Origin: Diaminobutyricibacter sp049994905
GTDB taxonomy: Bacteria > Actinomycetota > Actinomycetes > Actinomycetales > Microbacteriaceae
DNA length: 64,000 bases
Assembly: GCF_049994905.1 (NCBI RefSeq)
Contig: NZ_CP188258.1
Location: 1,302,001 to 1,366,000 of the forward strand
Direction: 5' to 3'
Shown here: positions 33,379 to 41,805 of the stretch, in pieces
Layout: each line of letters opens with the position of its first letter
How positions within the stretch are numbered: position 1 is the first letter of the stretch
Position numbers and translations under genes: made by a program
The notes under the pieces: generated by a model
What the model was told of the DNA's origin: nothing
The model's database searches: none
The model's input: only the letters and a program-made list of their open reading frames with translations

Positions 33379-33990
33379 GTGCAAATCCGTGAACTCGCCA
33401 TACCCGACGCCTACGAGATCACCCCGAAGCAGTTCACCGACGATCGCGGACTGTTCCTGGAGTGGTACCGCTTCGACCGGCTCGAGGAGACGATCGGGCA
33501 CTCCCTCGACCTGAAGCAGGGCAACACGTCGGTCTCACGCAAGGGTGCCGTGCGTGGCATCCACTTCGCGGACATCCCGCCGAGCCAGGCCAAATACGTG
33601 ACGGCGCCGAGCGGTGCCGTGCTCGACTTCGTCGTCGACATCCGGGTCGGATCACCGACTTTCGGGAAGTGGGACAGCGTGCTCCTCGACGATCGCGACC
33701 GGAGGGCCGTGTACGTCGCCGAAGGACTCGGCCACTGCTTCGTTGCCCTGACCGGCGACGCCACTGTGAGCTACCTGGTCAGCGACGTCTACAACCCGTC
33801 GCACGAACACGGGATCAACCCGCTCGACGCCGACATCGCCCTGACCTTCCCGGCCGAGGCGGGCGAGCTCCTGCTCTCGCCCAAGGACACCGACGCCCCT
33901 GGGCTCGTCCAGGCGGCGGAATCGGGACTCCTGCCGACGTGGGAACAGGCACGGGCGTACTATCCGTCCCTCAACGACGGAGGCGAGTAA
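33379..33990 (+). CDS. rmlC: dTDP-4-dehydrorhamnose 3,5-epimerase
   Basis: This 203-residue cupin epimerises C3 and C5 of dTDP-4-keto-6-deoxyglucose. The motifs FTDDRGLFLEWYR, GAVRGIHFADIP with the catalytic histidine, and ATVSYLVSDVYNPSHEHGI are conserved. Length is slightly longer than the 180-residue enterobacterial enzyme, as usual in actinobacteria. The start is GTG. It lies 5 bp before rmlA, forming the second half of the split rhamnose pathway. Confidence 0.96.
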   Translation: MQIRELAIPDAYEITPKQFTDDRGLFLEWYRFDRLEETIGHSLDLKQGNTSVSRKGAVRGIHFADIPPSQAKYVTAPSGAVLDFVVDIRVGSPTFGKWDSVLLDDRDRRAVYVAEGLGHCFVALTGDATVSYLVSDVYNPSHEHGINPLDADIALTFPAEAGELLLSPKDTDAPGLVQAAESGLLPTWEQARAYYPSLNDGGE

Positions 33991-33995
33991 GCGAC

Positions 33996-34859
33996 ATGCG
34001 CGGAATCATCCTGGCCGGAGGATCCGGAACCCGGCTCTGGCCGATCACCAAGGGCATCTCCAAGCAGCTGATGCCCATCTACGACAAGCCGATGATCTAC
34101 TACCCGCTGTCGACGTTGATGGTCGCCGGGATCCGCGAGATCCTCATCATCACGACACCCGAGTACCACGAGCAGTTCAGGGCGCTTCTCGGTGACGGCT
34201 CCGAGCTCGGCATCCGCCTGGAATACGCTGTTCAGCCCTCTCCCGATGGGCTCGCGCAGGCGTTCATCATCGGCGAGGAGTTCATCGGCGACCAGCCGGT
34301 CGCGCTCGTGCTCGGCGACAACATCTTCCACGGGACCGGGCTCGGCACGTCCCTGCGCAACCACAACGACATCGACGGTGCGCTGATCTTCGCGTACCAC
34401 GTGAGCAATCCGCGGTCATACGGCGTCGTCGAGTTCGACGACGACCTGAAAGCACTCTCGATCGAAGAGAAGCCGGTGAAGCCCAAGAGCAACTACGCGG
34501 TGCCCGGCCTCTACTTCTACGACAACACGGTCGTGGAGATCGCGAAGACGATCGTGCCGAGTGCGCGGGGCGAACTCGAGATCTCGACCGTGAACGAGCG
34601 CTACCTCGAGGCGGGGGCGCTTCAGGTCGAAGTACTCGACCGCGGTACGGCGTGGCTCGACACCGGCACATTCGAGTCGATGATGCAGGCATCAGAGTAC
34701 GTGCGGGTCATCGAAGACCGGCAGGGTTTCAAGGTCGGCTGCATCGAGGAGATCGCCTGGCGCGCCGGGTGGATCGACGACGGCCGTCTGGCCGAGTTGG
34801 CGAAACCGCTGGTCAAGAGCGGCTACGGCACCTACCTCGAGGGATTGCTCGGGGCCTGA
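33996..34859 (+). CDS. rmlA: Glucose-1-phosphate thymidylyltransferase
   Basis: This 287-residue nucleotidyltransferase makes dTDP-glucose from glucose-1-phosphate and dTTP, the committed step of dTDP-rhamnose synthesis. The signature GIILAGGSGTRLWPIT, the substrate loop KQLMPIYDKPMIYYPLS and LVLGDNIFHG (metal aspartate) are intact. Length is that of the short RmlA type. Its substrate could come from the phosphohexomutase at 7.5 kb. The last 28 bp overlap the convergent GT2 gene. Confidence 0.97.
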   Translation: MRGIILAGGSGTRLWPITKGISKQLMPIYDKPMIYYPLSTLMVAGIREILIITTPEYHEQFRALLGDGSELGIRLEYAVQPSPDGLAQAFIIGEEFIGDQPVALVLGDNIFHGTGLGTSLRNHNDIDGALIFAYHVSNPRSYGVVEFDDDLKALSIEEKPVKPKSNYAVPGLYFYDNTVVEIAKTIVPSARGELEISTVNERYLEAGALQVEVLDRGTAWLDTGTFESMMQASEYVRVIEDRQGFKVGCIEEIAWRAGWIDDGRLAELAKPLVKSGYGTYLEGLLGA

Positions 34860-35746
34860 GCCTGCAGCGAACGGCGCTGGGCGCGTTCGACGCGCAGGGT
34901 GACGATGCGCGACCGGACGGTCAGCCCGACGCGCAGCGACCAGCGCACGGGAGCAAGGATCGCGCCGGGGTACTTCTTCTGGAGGTAGCGGTAGGCGCTG
35001 TCGTGGTGCGCCTTGAGCATGCGGGTCGACTCGGTCGCGGTCGAGTGCGCGCCCGTGTGCACCACCCGTGCGCTCGGCACGTAGAGGTTCGACCAGCCGG
35101 CCCGGCCGAGCCGGAAACCGAGGTCGACGTCTTCGAAGTACATGAAATAGCCCTCGTCGAAACCTCCGACGGCGTCGAAGGCACTCCGCCGCAGCAGAAC
35201 GCACGACCCGCTCAGCCAGCCGACAGAGCGCTCATCAGGTTTCGACTCGTCCGCACGATAGGCACGCGTCCACGGGTTGCCCGGCCAGATGCCGGTCAGC
35301 AGGGCGTGGCCGACACCGGTGCGCAACGAGGGCAGCCTGCGAGCGGACGGGTATGTGGTGCCGTCGGCGTTGAGCACGCGGGGACCCGCGGCGGCGGTAC
35401 CCGGGTTGGCGTCGAGTCGATCGACGAGTGTGCGCAGCGCGCCCGTGCCGAGCTCGACGTCGGGATTCGAGACGAGAACGTACATCGTCTCGGGGCCGAG
35501 GCTCCGCACAGCGGTGTTGACCGCCCCGCCGTACCCGAGGTTCGCGCCCACCTCGAGGAAGACGGCTCCGTACGCTTCGGAGATTCTGCGCGACTCGTCG
35601 GCATCCTGGGAATCGTTGTCGGCGACGATCACCGTCACGGCGGTCGGCTCGCTCGCGCGCACCGAGGCGAGGAAGGGTTCGAGTGCGCCGCTCGAGTTGT
35701 AGGTGACCGTGACGATGGCGACGGATTCCAGGGGGGTTGCGGACAT
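34832..35746 (-). CDS. Family 2 glycosyltransferase (rhamnosyltransferase WbbL-like)
   Basis: This 304-residue GT-A enzyme has VAIVTVTYNSSGAL at the N-terminus, the metal-binding region VLVSNPDVELG, and GGFDEGYFMYFEDVDLGFRL, typical of dTDP-rhamnose:GlcNAc-type transferases of the WbbL group. The ATG at 35746 gives MSATPLES; the frame continues upstream into non-coding sequence. A basic C-terminal amphipathic tail suggests membrane association. It is the only gene on this strand between rmlA and the divergent WsaF-like gene, and close to rmlCA, so dTDP-rhamnose is the likely donor. Confidence 0.88.
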   Translation of the reverse strand: MSATPLESVAIVTVTYNSSGALEPFLASVRASEPTAVTVIVADNDSQDADESRRISEAYGAVFLEVGANLGYGGAVNTAVRSLGPETMYVLVSNPDVELGTGALRTLVDRLDANPGTAAAGPRVLNADGTTYPSARRLPSLRTGVGHALLTGIWPGNPWTRAYRADESKPDERSVGWLSGSCVLLRRSAFDAVGGFDEGYFMYFEDVDLGFRLGRAGWSNLYVPSARVVHTGAHSTATESTRMLKAHHDSAYRYLQKKYPGAILAPVRWSLRVGLTVRSRIVTLRVERAQRRSLQAQAPSNPSR

Positions 35747-35916
35747 CGCGGCCCATCCTATCCCGGTCGCCGCTGCGCGCCCTGCGAGGGTTCCCGCCGC
35801 CCGGACGTCGGCCTGATGCCCAGAATCGGCCACAACCGCGTTGTTACACTGGGTTGCTGCATCGCCCGACCATGTCTGTGGGGTGTCTAACGGACTGATG
35901 AATGAGGACAACTAAC

Positions 35917-37143
35917 GTGAGCATGATCGTCAAGGGATTCCGAGTCCTCGCAGCAGAGGGCCCACGAGTCTTTCTGGCCCGGGTGCTGGCCAAGGCTCAC
36001 GGCATGCTCGTCAGGTCCGCACCCAGGATGCTGGTGAGCAATGACGACGCGGCGCGGGTGGACTGGACGGCCCGGCCACCGCACCTCGAAGACCAGATCA
36101 CCGTTCGCGAAGGCCCGGTCGATATCGCGTGGGTGATGTCCCCTCCCGGCCGGGAGAGCGGTGGACACCAGAACCTCTTCCGGTTCATCGATTTCGCCGA
36201 GAAGGCCGGCCACCGGTGCACGATCTACCTTTATTCTTCGATGGTCGAGCAGGTGAGCATCCCCGACGTCCGATCCATGCTCGCGAAGTCGGCGGCCTAT
36301 CCGAACCTCGCGGCCGACATCCGCATGTACGAACCGGACTCCGGCGTGCACGATTCGGCCCAGGCGCTCTTCGCGACCGGCTGGGAGACCGCATACCCGG
36401 TCTACCTCGACACCTCCCGTGCCAGGCGCTTCTACTTCGTGCAGGACTTCGAGCCGAGCTTCTATCCCGTGGGCACGGAGTACGTGCTCGCTGAGAATAC
36501 CTACAGGTTCGGATTCCACGGGATCACTGCGGGCGGCTGGCTGGCCCACAAGCTCCAGTCCGAGTACGGCATGAGCACCGACCCCTTCGACTTCGCCGTC
36601 GACAAGACCCACTACCACGTGACGAACACCAACCGCCGCAACGAGGTCTTCTTCTACGCCCGGCCCGTCACCGCCCGTCGTGCGTTCGAATTCGGGCTCC
36701 TCGCGCTCGCGGACTTCGCGGCCATGAAACCGGATGTCACGATCAACCTCGCCGGCTGGAACGTCTCGAACTGGGACATCCCGTTCGAGTACAACAACCT
36801 GGCCAGCCTCGACATCTCGAAGCTCAACGACGTCTACAACCGGTGCGCGGCAGGCCTCGTGCTCTCGCTCACCAACATGTCGCTCCTTCCGCTCGAACTG
36901 ATGGCGAGCGGTGTGACACCGGTGGTGAACGACGCCCCGAACAACCGGCTCGTGTCGGACAACCCCTTCATCGAATACGTTCCGCCGGCGCCTCTCGCGA
37001 TCGCCCGCACGATGGCAGAGATCGTCGACCGCCCCGATGCGGTCGAGCGGTCGATCGCGATGTCCAAGTCGCTCGCGAACGTCAACTGGGCCGACTCGGG
37101 CACACAGTTCGTCGAGGCCTTCGAAAGGGTGATGAGTGCCTAG
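35917..37143 (+). CDS. WsaF-like rhamnosyltransferase
   Basis: This 408-residue protein resembles WsaF, the GT4-like enzyme that adds beta-1,2-rhamnose in the Geobacillus S-layer glycan. Recognisable stretches are VMSPPGRESGGHQNLFRFIDFAEKAGH at the N-terminus, RFYFVQDFEPSFYPVGTEYVLAENTY in the middle, and GLVLSLTNMSLLPLELMASGVTPVVND in the donor domain. GTG 35917 is preferred because GAGG lies 9 bp upstream; an ATG five codons earlier (35902) is the alternative. It is the first of three plus-strand genes that overlap one another. Confidence 0.85.
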   Translation: MSMIVKGFRVLAAEGPRVFLARVLAKAHGMLVRSAPRMLVSNDDAARVDWTARPPHLEDQITVREGPVDIAWVMSPPGRESGGHQNLFRFIDFAEKAGHRCTIYLYSSMVEQVSIPDVRSMLAKSAAYPNLAADIRMYEPDSGVHDSAQALFATGWETAYPVYLDTSRARRFYFVQDFEPSFYPVGTEYVLAENTYRFGFHGITAGGWLAHKLQSEYGMSTDPFDFAVDKTHYHVTNTNRRNEVFFYARPVTARRAFEFGLLALADFAAMKPDVTINLAGWNVSNWDIPFEYNNLASLDISKLNDVYNRCAAGLVLSLTNMSLLPLELMASGVTPVVNDAPNNRLVSDNPFIEYVPPAPLAIARTMAEIVDRPDAVERSIAMSKSLANVNWADSGTQFVEAFERVMSA

Positions 37144-38065
37144 GACTCTCGTGATCGGTGCGAACGGTTTCATCGGCTCGCACCTGGTGGATGCGCTCGT
37201 CGCCGCGGACCACGAGGTTCGCGCCTTCGATCGGTTCAGTTCCCGCACGCCGACGTTCACCTCTGACGACGTCGAGATCGTCCAGGGGGAGTTCCTGAGC
37301 AGGTCCGACCTCGACTCGGCGGTCCAGGGCATGGATTTCGTCGTCCACGCGCTCTCGACCACGACACCCGCGACGGCGGAGAGCGACCCGACGCTGGACA
37401 TCCGCACGAACGTCGCCCAGACGGTCGAACTCCTCGAGTCCTGTGTCGACGCCAATGTCGGTCACCTCTACTTCACATCGACCGGTGGTGCGATCTACGG
37501 GCCGCAAGGTAAGGCCGAGTACTCCGAGTCCGACCGCGCGCTCCCGATCTCGCCCTACGGCATCGGAAAGCTCTCGATCGAGCACTACCTGCAGTACTTC
37601 AAGACCAAGCATGGGCTCTCGTCGACGGCATTCCGGGTGTCCAACCCATTCGGAACGCGCCAGCACCCGAACCGCAAACAGGGGCTCATCCCGATCGCAC
37701 TGCGCCAGATCGTGCTCGGGCGCCCTGTGGTGCGCCTCGGCGACGGCTCGATGGTGCGCGACTACGTCTACGTCGAAGACCTGGTACGGATGCTCGTCCC
37801 GGTTCTCGGCCGCGCGACCGAGTACGGACTGTACAACGTCGGCAGTGGCACCGGAACGACGGTCAACGAGGTTCTCGAGTCGCTGCGCCGTGTGGTCGGG
37901 GAAGATTTTGCAATCGAGGAACGACCGAAGCCCCCGACTTTCGTGGACACCGTCGTCCTGAACACATCGAGGTTCCGCACGGAGTTCGGCGAGATACGGA
38001 TGACGCCGATGGATGAAGGGATACGCCGGACCTATGACGAAATCCGAGCCGAAACCGACCGCTGA
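37136..38065 (+). CDS. NAD-dependent epimerase/dehydratase (extended SDR)
   Basis: This 309-residue protein has the NAD motif VIGANGFIGSHLV, a catalytic Y-G-I-G-K in SPYGIGKLSIEHY, and substrate-binding RVSNPFGTRQHPN followed by GDGSMVRDYVYVEDLV. These place it among UDP-glucose 4-epimerase-like nucleotide sugar epimerases or reductases. It could make the sugar donor for one of the two flanking transferases. The GTG start lies 8 bp inside the WsaF-like gene. It is distinct from the GalE-like protein at 54.7 kb; the exact substrate cannot be read from sequence. Confidence 0.85.
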   Translation: MPRTLVIGANGFIGSHLVDALVAADHEVRAFDRFSSRTPTFTSDDVEIVQGEFLSRSDLDSAVQGMDFVVHALSTTTPATAESDPTLDIRTNVAQTVELLESCVDANVGHLYFTSTGGAIYGPQGKAEYSESDRALPISPYGIGKLSIEHYLQYFKTKHGLSSTAFRVSNPFGTRQHPNRKQGLIPIALRQIVLGRPVVRLGDGSMVRDYVYVEDLVRMLVPVLGRATEYGLYNVGSGTGTTVNEVLESLRRVVGEDFAIEERPKPPTFVDTVVLNTSRFRTEFGEIRMTPMDEGIRRTYDEIRAETDR

Positions 38066-39035
38066 CACGACGCCCCTGGCGACCGTCGCGATCCTCACCT
38101 ACAACGGCGAGACGTATCTGCGGCGGATTCTCGAGCAGGTCAGCGCACAGGATGTCGACGGCGAGGTCGAGATCCTCGTGATCGACTCCGGGTCGACGGA
38201 CGGCACGCTCGGCATCGTCGCGGAATTCCCACACGTGCGCCTCCACCAGATCCCCAACAGCGAGTTCGGGCACGGCCGAACGCGGAACCTGGCCGCCGAA
38301 CTCGCACGCGGCGAATTCGTTGCCTACCTCACGCACGACGCCATCCCGGTCGACCGCACGTGGCTTCGCGAACTCCTCGCTCCGTTTGCGATCGACCCGT
38401 CGATCGTGGCCGTGATGGGCAAGCAGGTTCCTCGGCGCGGCGCGTTCCCTCTGCAGAAGTACGAGATCCAGGGCGTGTTCCGCAACTTCGGACCGGACTT
38501 CGGCACCTCGGTCTTCTACAAGGATGCCTTCGTCACCGACGACGGCATCCTCGGGGTGATCAGCTTCTACTCCGACGTCAACTCTGCTGCCCGCCGGCGC
38601 TTCCTGCTCGACGTGATCCCGTACCGCGACGTGCGCTACGCGGAGGACCAGCTTTTCGGCAAAGACCTCATCGAGGCGGGCTACCGCAAGGCGTACGCCC
38701 CGCGTGCCAGCGTCGAGCACTCGAACGACCTCACGCGCGACGAATACCGGCAGCGCATCTTCGACGAGACTGTCGGCCTGCGCCAGATCGGCACACCCAT
38801 CGAACCGCTCAGCAACCGGGCGAGGCTGCGGCTGACGGCGCGCGGTATCGCCGGGGACAGCCTGCGAATCGCGCGCGACCCCGACTACAGCTGGAAACGC
38901 AAGCTGTACTGGCTCGCTCTGAACCCGGCATACCAGGTGACGAAGTGGGAGAGCTATCGCAGGTCGACGCTGGTCGACATCGACGACCCGGAAGCCGTGC
39001 GGGCAGGCTCTCTCGAGCACGCCCGCAAGAGGTGA
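38034..39035 (+). CDS. Family 2 glycosyltransferase (rhamnosyltransferase-like)
   Basis: This 333-residue GT-A enzyme has VAILTYNGETYLRRIL, VIDSGSTDGTLGI and AYLTHDAIPVDRTWLREL, the last typical of rhamnosyltransferases such as RgpB/WsaE-type GT2 domains (nucleophile-side motif S-G-S-x-D-G and T-x-D-A). The catalytic-base region is VRYAEDQLFGKDLIEAG. The ATG at 38034 gives a 32-bp overlap with the epimerase gene; an ATG at 38013 is the alternative. It ends 7 bp before the stop of the convergent Wzt gene. Confidence 0.88.
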   Translation: MTKSEPKPTADTTPLATVAILTYNGETYLRRILEQVSAQDVDGEVEILVIDSGSTDGTLGIVAEFPHVRLHQIPNSEFGHGRTRNLAAELARGEFVAYLTHDAIPVDRTWLRELLAPFAIDPSIVAVMGKQVPRRGAFPLQKYEIQGVFRNFGPDFGTSVFYKDAFVTDDGILGVISFYSDVNSAARRRFLLDVIPYRDVRYAEDQLFGKDLIEAGYRKAYAPRASVEHSNDLTRDEYRQRIFDETVGLRQIGTPIEPLSNRARLRLTARGIAGDSLRIARDPDYSWKRKLYWLALNPAYQVTKWESYRRSTLVDIDDPEAVRAGSLEHARKR

Positions 39036-39042
39036 CTTGCGG

Positions 39043-40212
39043 CTACTCGACGGTGACGGTCGGCGACAGCCGCAGGATGCCGTGGCCGATCGCCCCGGTC
39101 GGTGTGTCGAAGCTGACGGCGGCGGGCGCCTGGTCGAAGTTGCGGCCGGTGCGGTCGCCGAGACCGACGCTGACGAGGTACTTGCCGGTTCCGATGCGCA
39201 CGTCGGGGAAGGTCATCGTGAGCACGTGCTTGCCCCTGACGTTCGGAAGCGAGACGTCTGTGTCCCACGTCGTAGCCTCATAGAGCCGTGTTCCCAGGGG
39301 AGTGTCGATCGACATGCCCATGCCCCAGTCGGGGACTGGATTGCGGATGTCCACCGCGACGGTGAGGGTGAGTTCGAAGCGGCCGTCACGGTCGGACATT
39401 TCGGCGCGGACGTCATCGATCAGGTAAGGGAAGTCCTCGCGAACGGTGCCGTGCCTCAGGTTCGAAGCGACGCGATCTTCTTCGTAGCCGTTGCGCAGGA
39501 TGCGGATTCCTTCGGCTGGGTCGCCGTCATGCTGCACGACCCCGCCGTGGAGCACGAGCACGCGGTCGCAGAGGTTGCCGACCTGGTCTGCCGAGTGGCT
39601 GACGAGGACGATGGTGCGGCCTTCGCGCTGGAATTCGGAGATCTTGTTCATGCACTTGCGCTGGAACGGCTCGTCGCCGACGGCGAGTACCTCGTCGACG
39701 AGCAGCAGGTCGGGATCGACGTGCACGGCGACGGCGAAGGCGAGTCGCACATACATGCCCGAACTGTAGAACTTGACCTGAGTGTCGATGAACGACCCGA
39801 TGCCCGAGAATTCGACGATGTCGTCGAAGTAGCGGTCGGTGTCCGTGCGGGACAGGCCGAGGATCGCGGCGTTCAGGTAGACGTTCTCGCGCCCGGTCAG
39901 ATCCTGGTGGAAACCGGCGCCGAGCTCCAGAAGGGCCGCCATGCGACCGCGCCGGGCGACCGAGCCGGTGCTCGGCTGGAGGATGCCGCCGATCACCTTG
40001 AGGAGCGTGCTCTTGCCGGAACCGTTGTGACCGACGAGGCCGACGGTGGAGCCGACCTCGATCTGGGTGCTCACGTTGCGGAGCGCCCAGAAGTCTTCGC
40101 GGTGCTTGCGGGAGGTCTTGAAGTTGAGGAGGCGCTCTTTGAGCGACTTCTCTTTGTGCAGGACGAAGCGTTTCGAGACATCGTCGACGCTGACCAGGAT
40201 CGGTGAGGCCAT
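39043..40212 (-). CDS. wzt: Polysaccharide ABC exporter ATPase with C-terminal glycan-binding domain
   Basis: This 389-residue protein has an N-terminal ABC ATPase (Walker A GHNGSGKST, signature region YSSGMYVRLAFAVA, Walker B DLLLVDEVLAVGDE, H-loop VSHSADQV) and a C-terminal beta-sandwich of about 140 residues starting near residue 245, as in Wzt proteins that recognise the finished O-antigen. It powers export of lipid-linked glycan across the membrane together with the permease encoded 3 bp upstream. The C-terminal domain shows that the exporter probably selects a defined terminal glycan feature. Confidence 0.94.
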   Translation of the reverse strand: MASPILVSVDDVSKRFVLHKEKSLKERLLNFKTSRKHREDFWALRNVSTQIEVGSTVGLVGHNGSGKSTLLKVIGGILQPSTGSVARRGRMAALLELGAGFHQDLTGRENVYLNAAILGLSRTDTDRYFDDIVEFSGIGSFIDTQVKFYSSGMYVRLAFAVAVHVDPDLLLVDEVLAVGDEPFQRKCMNKISEFQREGRTIVLVSHSADQVGNLCDRVLVLHGGVVQHDGDPAEGIRILRNGYEEDRVASNLRHGTVREDFPYLIDDVRAEMSDRDGRFELTLTVAVDIRNPVPDWGMGMSIDTPLGTRLYEATTWDTDVSLPNVRGKHVLTMTFPDVRIGTGKYLVSVGLGDRTGRNFDQAPAAVSFDTPTGAIGHGILRLSPTVTVE

Positions 40213-40215
40213 GTT

Positions 40216-41148
40216 CTAGAGCTCCTGTGCGAAGTTGCCCTGAAGGCGGGAGAAGATGCGCTGGGCGAGCCACACGAGGACGAGGCTGACGAGCAGCGTG
40301 ATCCCGAGGCGCAGGGCAAGGTTGTCGGGCCACGCCTGCGTGAAGGCGCCTGTCGCCTCTGTGCCGGCAGCCCAGAGAGCTTTCTGCATGGCGATGATGC
40401 AGATGGTGACGGGGTTGGCGAGGTAGATCTGTTCGAGCCAGTTGCCGTGCAAGGCCTTGTGGACGAACGTGTACGAATACACGATCGGGGACGCCCAGAA
40501 GAGGACCACGAGCGCGATCTCCACCAGGTGTTCCGTGTCGCGCAGATAGACGTTGATCGCCGACAGGACGAGGCCGACGGCCGTCGAGAAGACGATGAGC
40601 GTGATGATCGCGACCGGAGCGAACCAGAGTCGTCCGTCGCCCGGGAACGATGCCAGGAAGGTGATCGCGACGAGCAGCACCACCGCCTGGACCGCGAAGT
40701 TGAAAATCGCGCCGCCGACGCTGCTCAAGGGGAAGATCTCCCGGGGGAGATAGACCTTCTTCACCAGCCCCGAATTGGAGACCATCGAGGTCGTCATGCC
40801 CGAGACCGTCTCAGCGAAGAGGCCCCACGTGGTCAGGCCGATGAACACGAAGATCGCGAAGTCGGGCACCGCGCGGGCCGCTCCCAGGATCTGCCCGATC
40901 GCGAAATAGTAGATGAGGAGTTGGACGAGCGGGCGCACGAGGCTCCACACGATGCCGAGCGAGCTGTCTTTGTAGCGTGCCCGGATCTCGCGGCGCACAA
41001 GGAGCCACAGGAGTTCGCGATGCGCCCAGATCTCCGCGATCGACTTGCCTGTCCCCGTGAAGAAGCCGGTCTTCTGTCCGACGTGCTGCATCGGAAGTAA
41101 GGCGATCCGGGACGCGCGCTCCTGCGCTTCAGCGTCCATGGTGGTCAT
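40216..41148 (-). CDS. wzm: Polysaccharide ABC exporter permease
   Basis: This 310-residue protein has an N-terminal amphipathic region and six transmembrane segments of the ABC2/Wzm/TagG family, with RREIRARYKDSSLGIVWSLVRPLVQLLIYY and YLRDTEHLVEIALVVLFWASPIVY as hallmarks. It forms the membrane channel for Wzt. ATG 41148 is chosen; GTG 41172 and ATG 41139 are in frame. The gene is the first of a two-gene operon divergent from the lipoprotein/secreted protein pair. Confidence 0.92.
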   Translation of the reverse strand: MTTMDAEAQERASRIALLPMQHVGQKTGFFTGTGKSIAEIWAHRELLWLLVRREIRARYKDSSLGIVWSLVRPLVQLLIYYFAIGQILGAARAVPDFAIFVFIGLTTWGLFAETVSGMTTSMVSNSGLVKKVYLPREIFPLSSVGGAIFNFAVQAVVLLVAITFLASFPGDGRLWFAPVAIITLIVFSTAVGLVLSAINVYLRDTEHLVEIALVVLFWASPIVYSYTFVHKALHGNWLEQIYLANPVTICIIAMQKALWAAGTEATGAFTQAWPDNLALRLGITLLVSLVLVWLAQRIFSRLQGNFAQEL

Positions 41149-41340
41149 AGCTGTACTTGTCACTCGCCTCACCGACGCGTGGGGTCGGTGCCTTCATCTC
41201 GGGTTCACACTCCGTTCGGCGAACGGACAGGCTCGATTCTAAGGGAAATATCTGGACGTGTTGTGAGGGCGCTTGCACGCACCGGGACGATAACCTGAGT
41301 GGGTCGCGCCGACCGGGCGGCCGGAACACGCTGGGGACCC

Positions 41341-41805
41341 ATGAGAACACCGTGGTGGAGTGCGCGCACAATCGCTGCCTGCGCCCTCGTCACTCTGGCC
41401 CTCGCCGGGTGCACGGCCGGCGGTGGCGGCGAGCCGGTCGGCTCCTCCGGTCCGTCGGCCACAGGCGGCACGGCCACACCGTCGCCGACGCCGACGCCGA
41501 CCTCCGCGCCGGAAGCCGTCATCGTCGTCGCATCGGTCGATGCGGACGGAAAAGCCGTGACCACCTCGGGTTATGTGAACGGGATCATCGAAGACGGCGG
41601 ATCCTGCGCCTTCACGCTCACTTCGGGAACCTCTAGCGTGACCACCACGACGGTCGGCCGGGCCGACACGTCGACGACCTCGTGCGGTCAGGGGATCACC
41701 CCGATCGAGAAGCTGTCCAGAGGCACCTGGAAGGTCGTGCTGACCTACACCACAGTGGCGCAGATAACCGTGGACTCAGAACCCATGAGTGTGGAGATCC
41801 CGTGA
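41341..41805 (+). CDS. Putative lipoprotein
   Basis: This 154-residue protein has a lipoprotein signal peptide with lipobox LALAGC (cysteine at about residue 27), then a low-complexity G/S/T/P linker of about 40 residues. The C-terminal domain of about 95 residues has two cysteines (GGSCAFTL and TTSCGQG) that could form a disulfide. I do not recognise a named family. It is coupled by a GTGA overlap to the secreted lysozyme-like-domain protein, so the two may act together at the outer face of the membrane. Confidence 0.8.
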   Translation: MRTPWWSARTIAACALVTLALAGCTAGGGGEPVGSSGPSATGGTATPSPTPTPTSAPEAVIVVASVDADGKAVTTSGYVNGIIEDGGSCAFTLTSGTSSVTTTTVGRADTSTTSCGQGITPIEKLSRGTWKVVLTYTTVAQITVDSEPMSVEIP

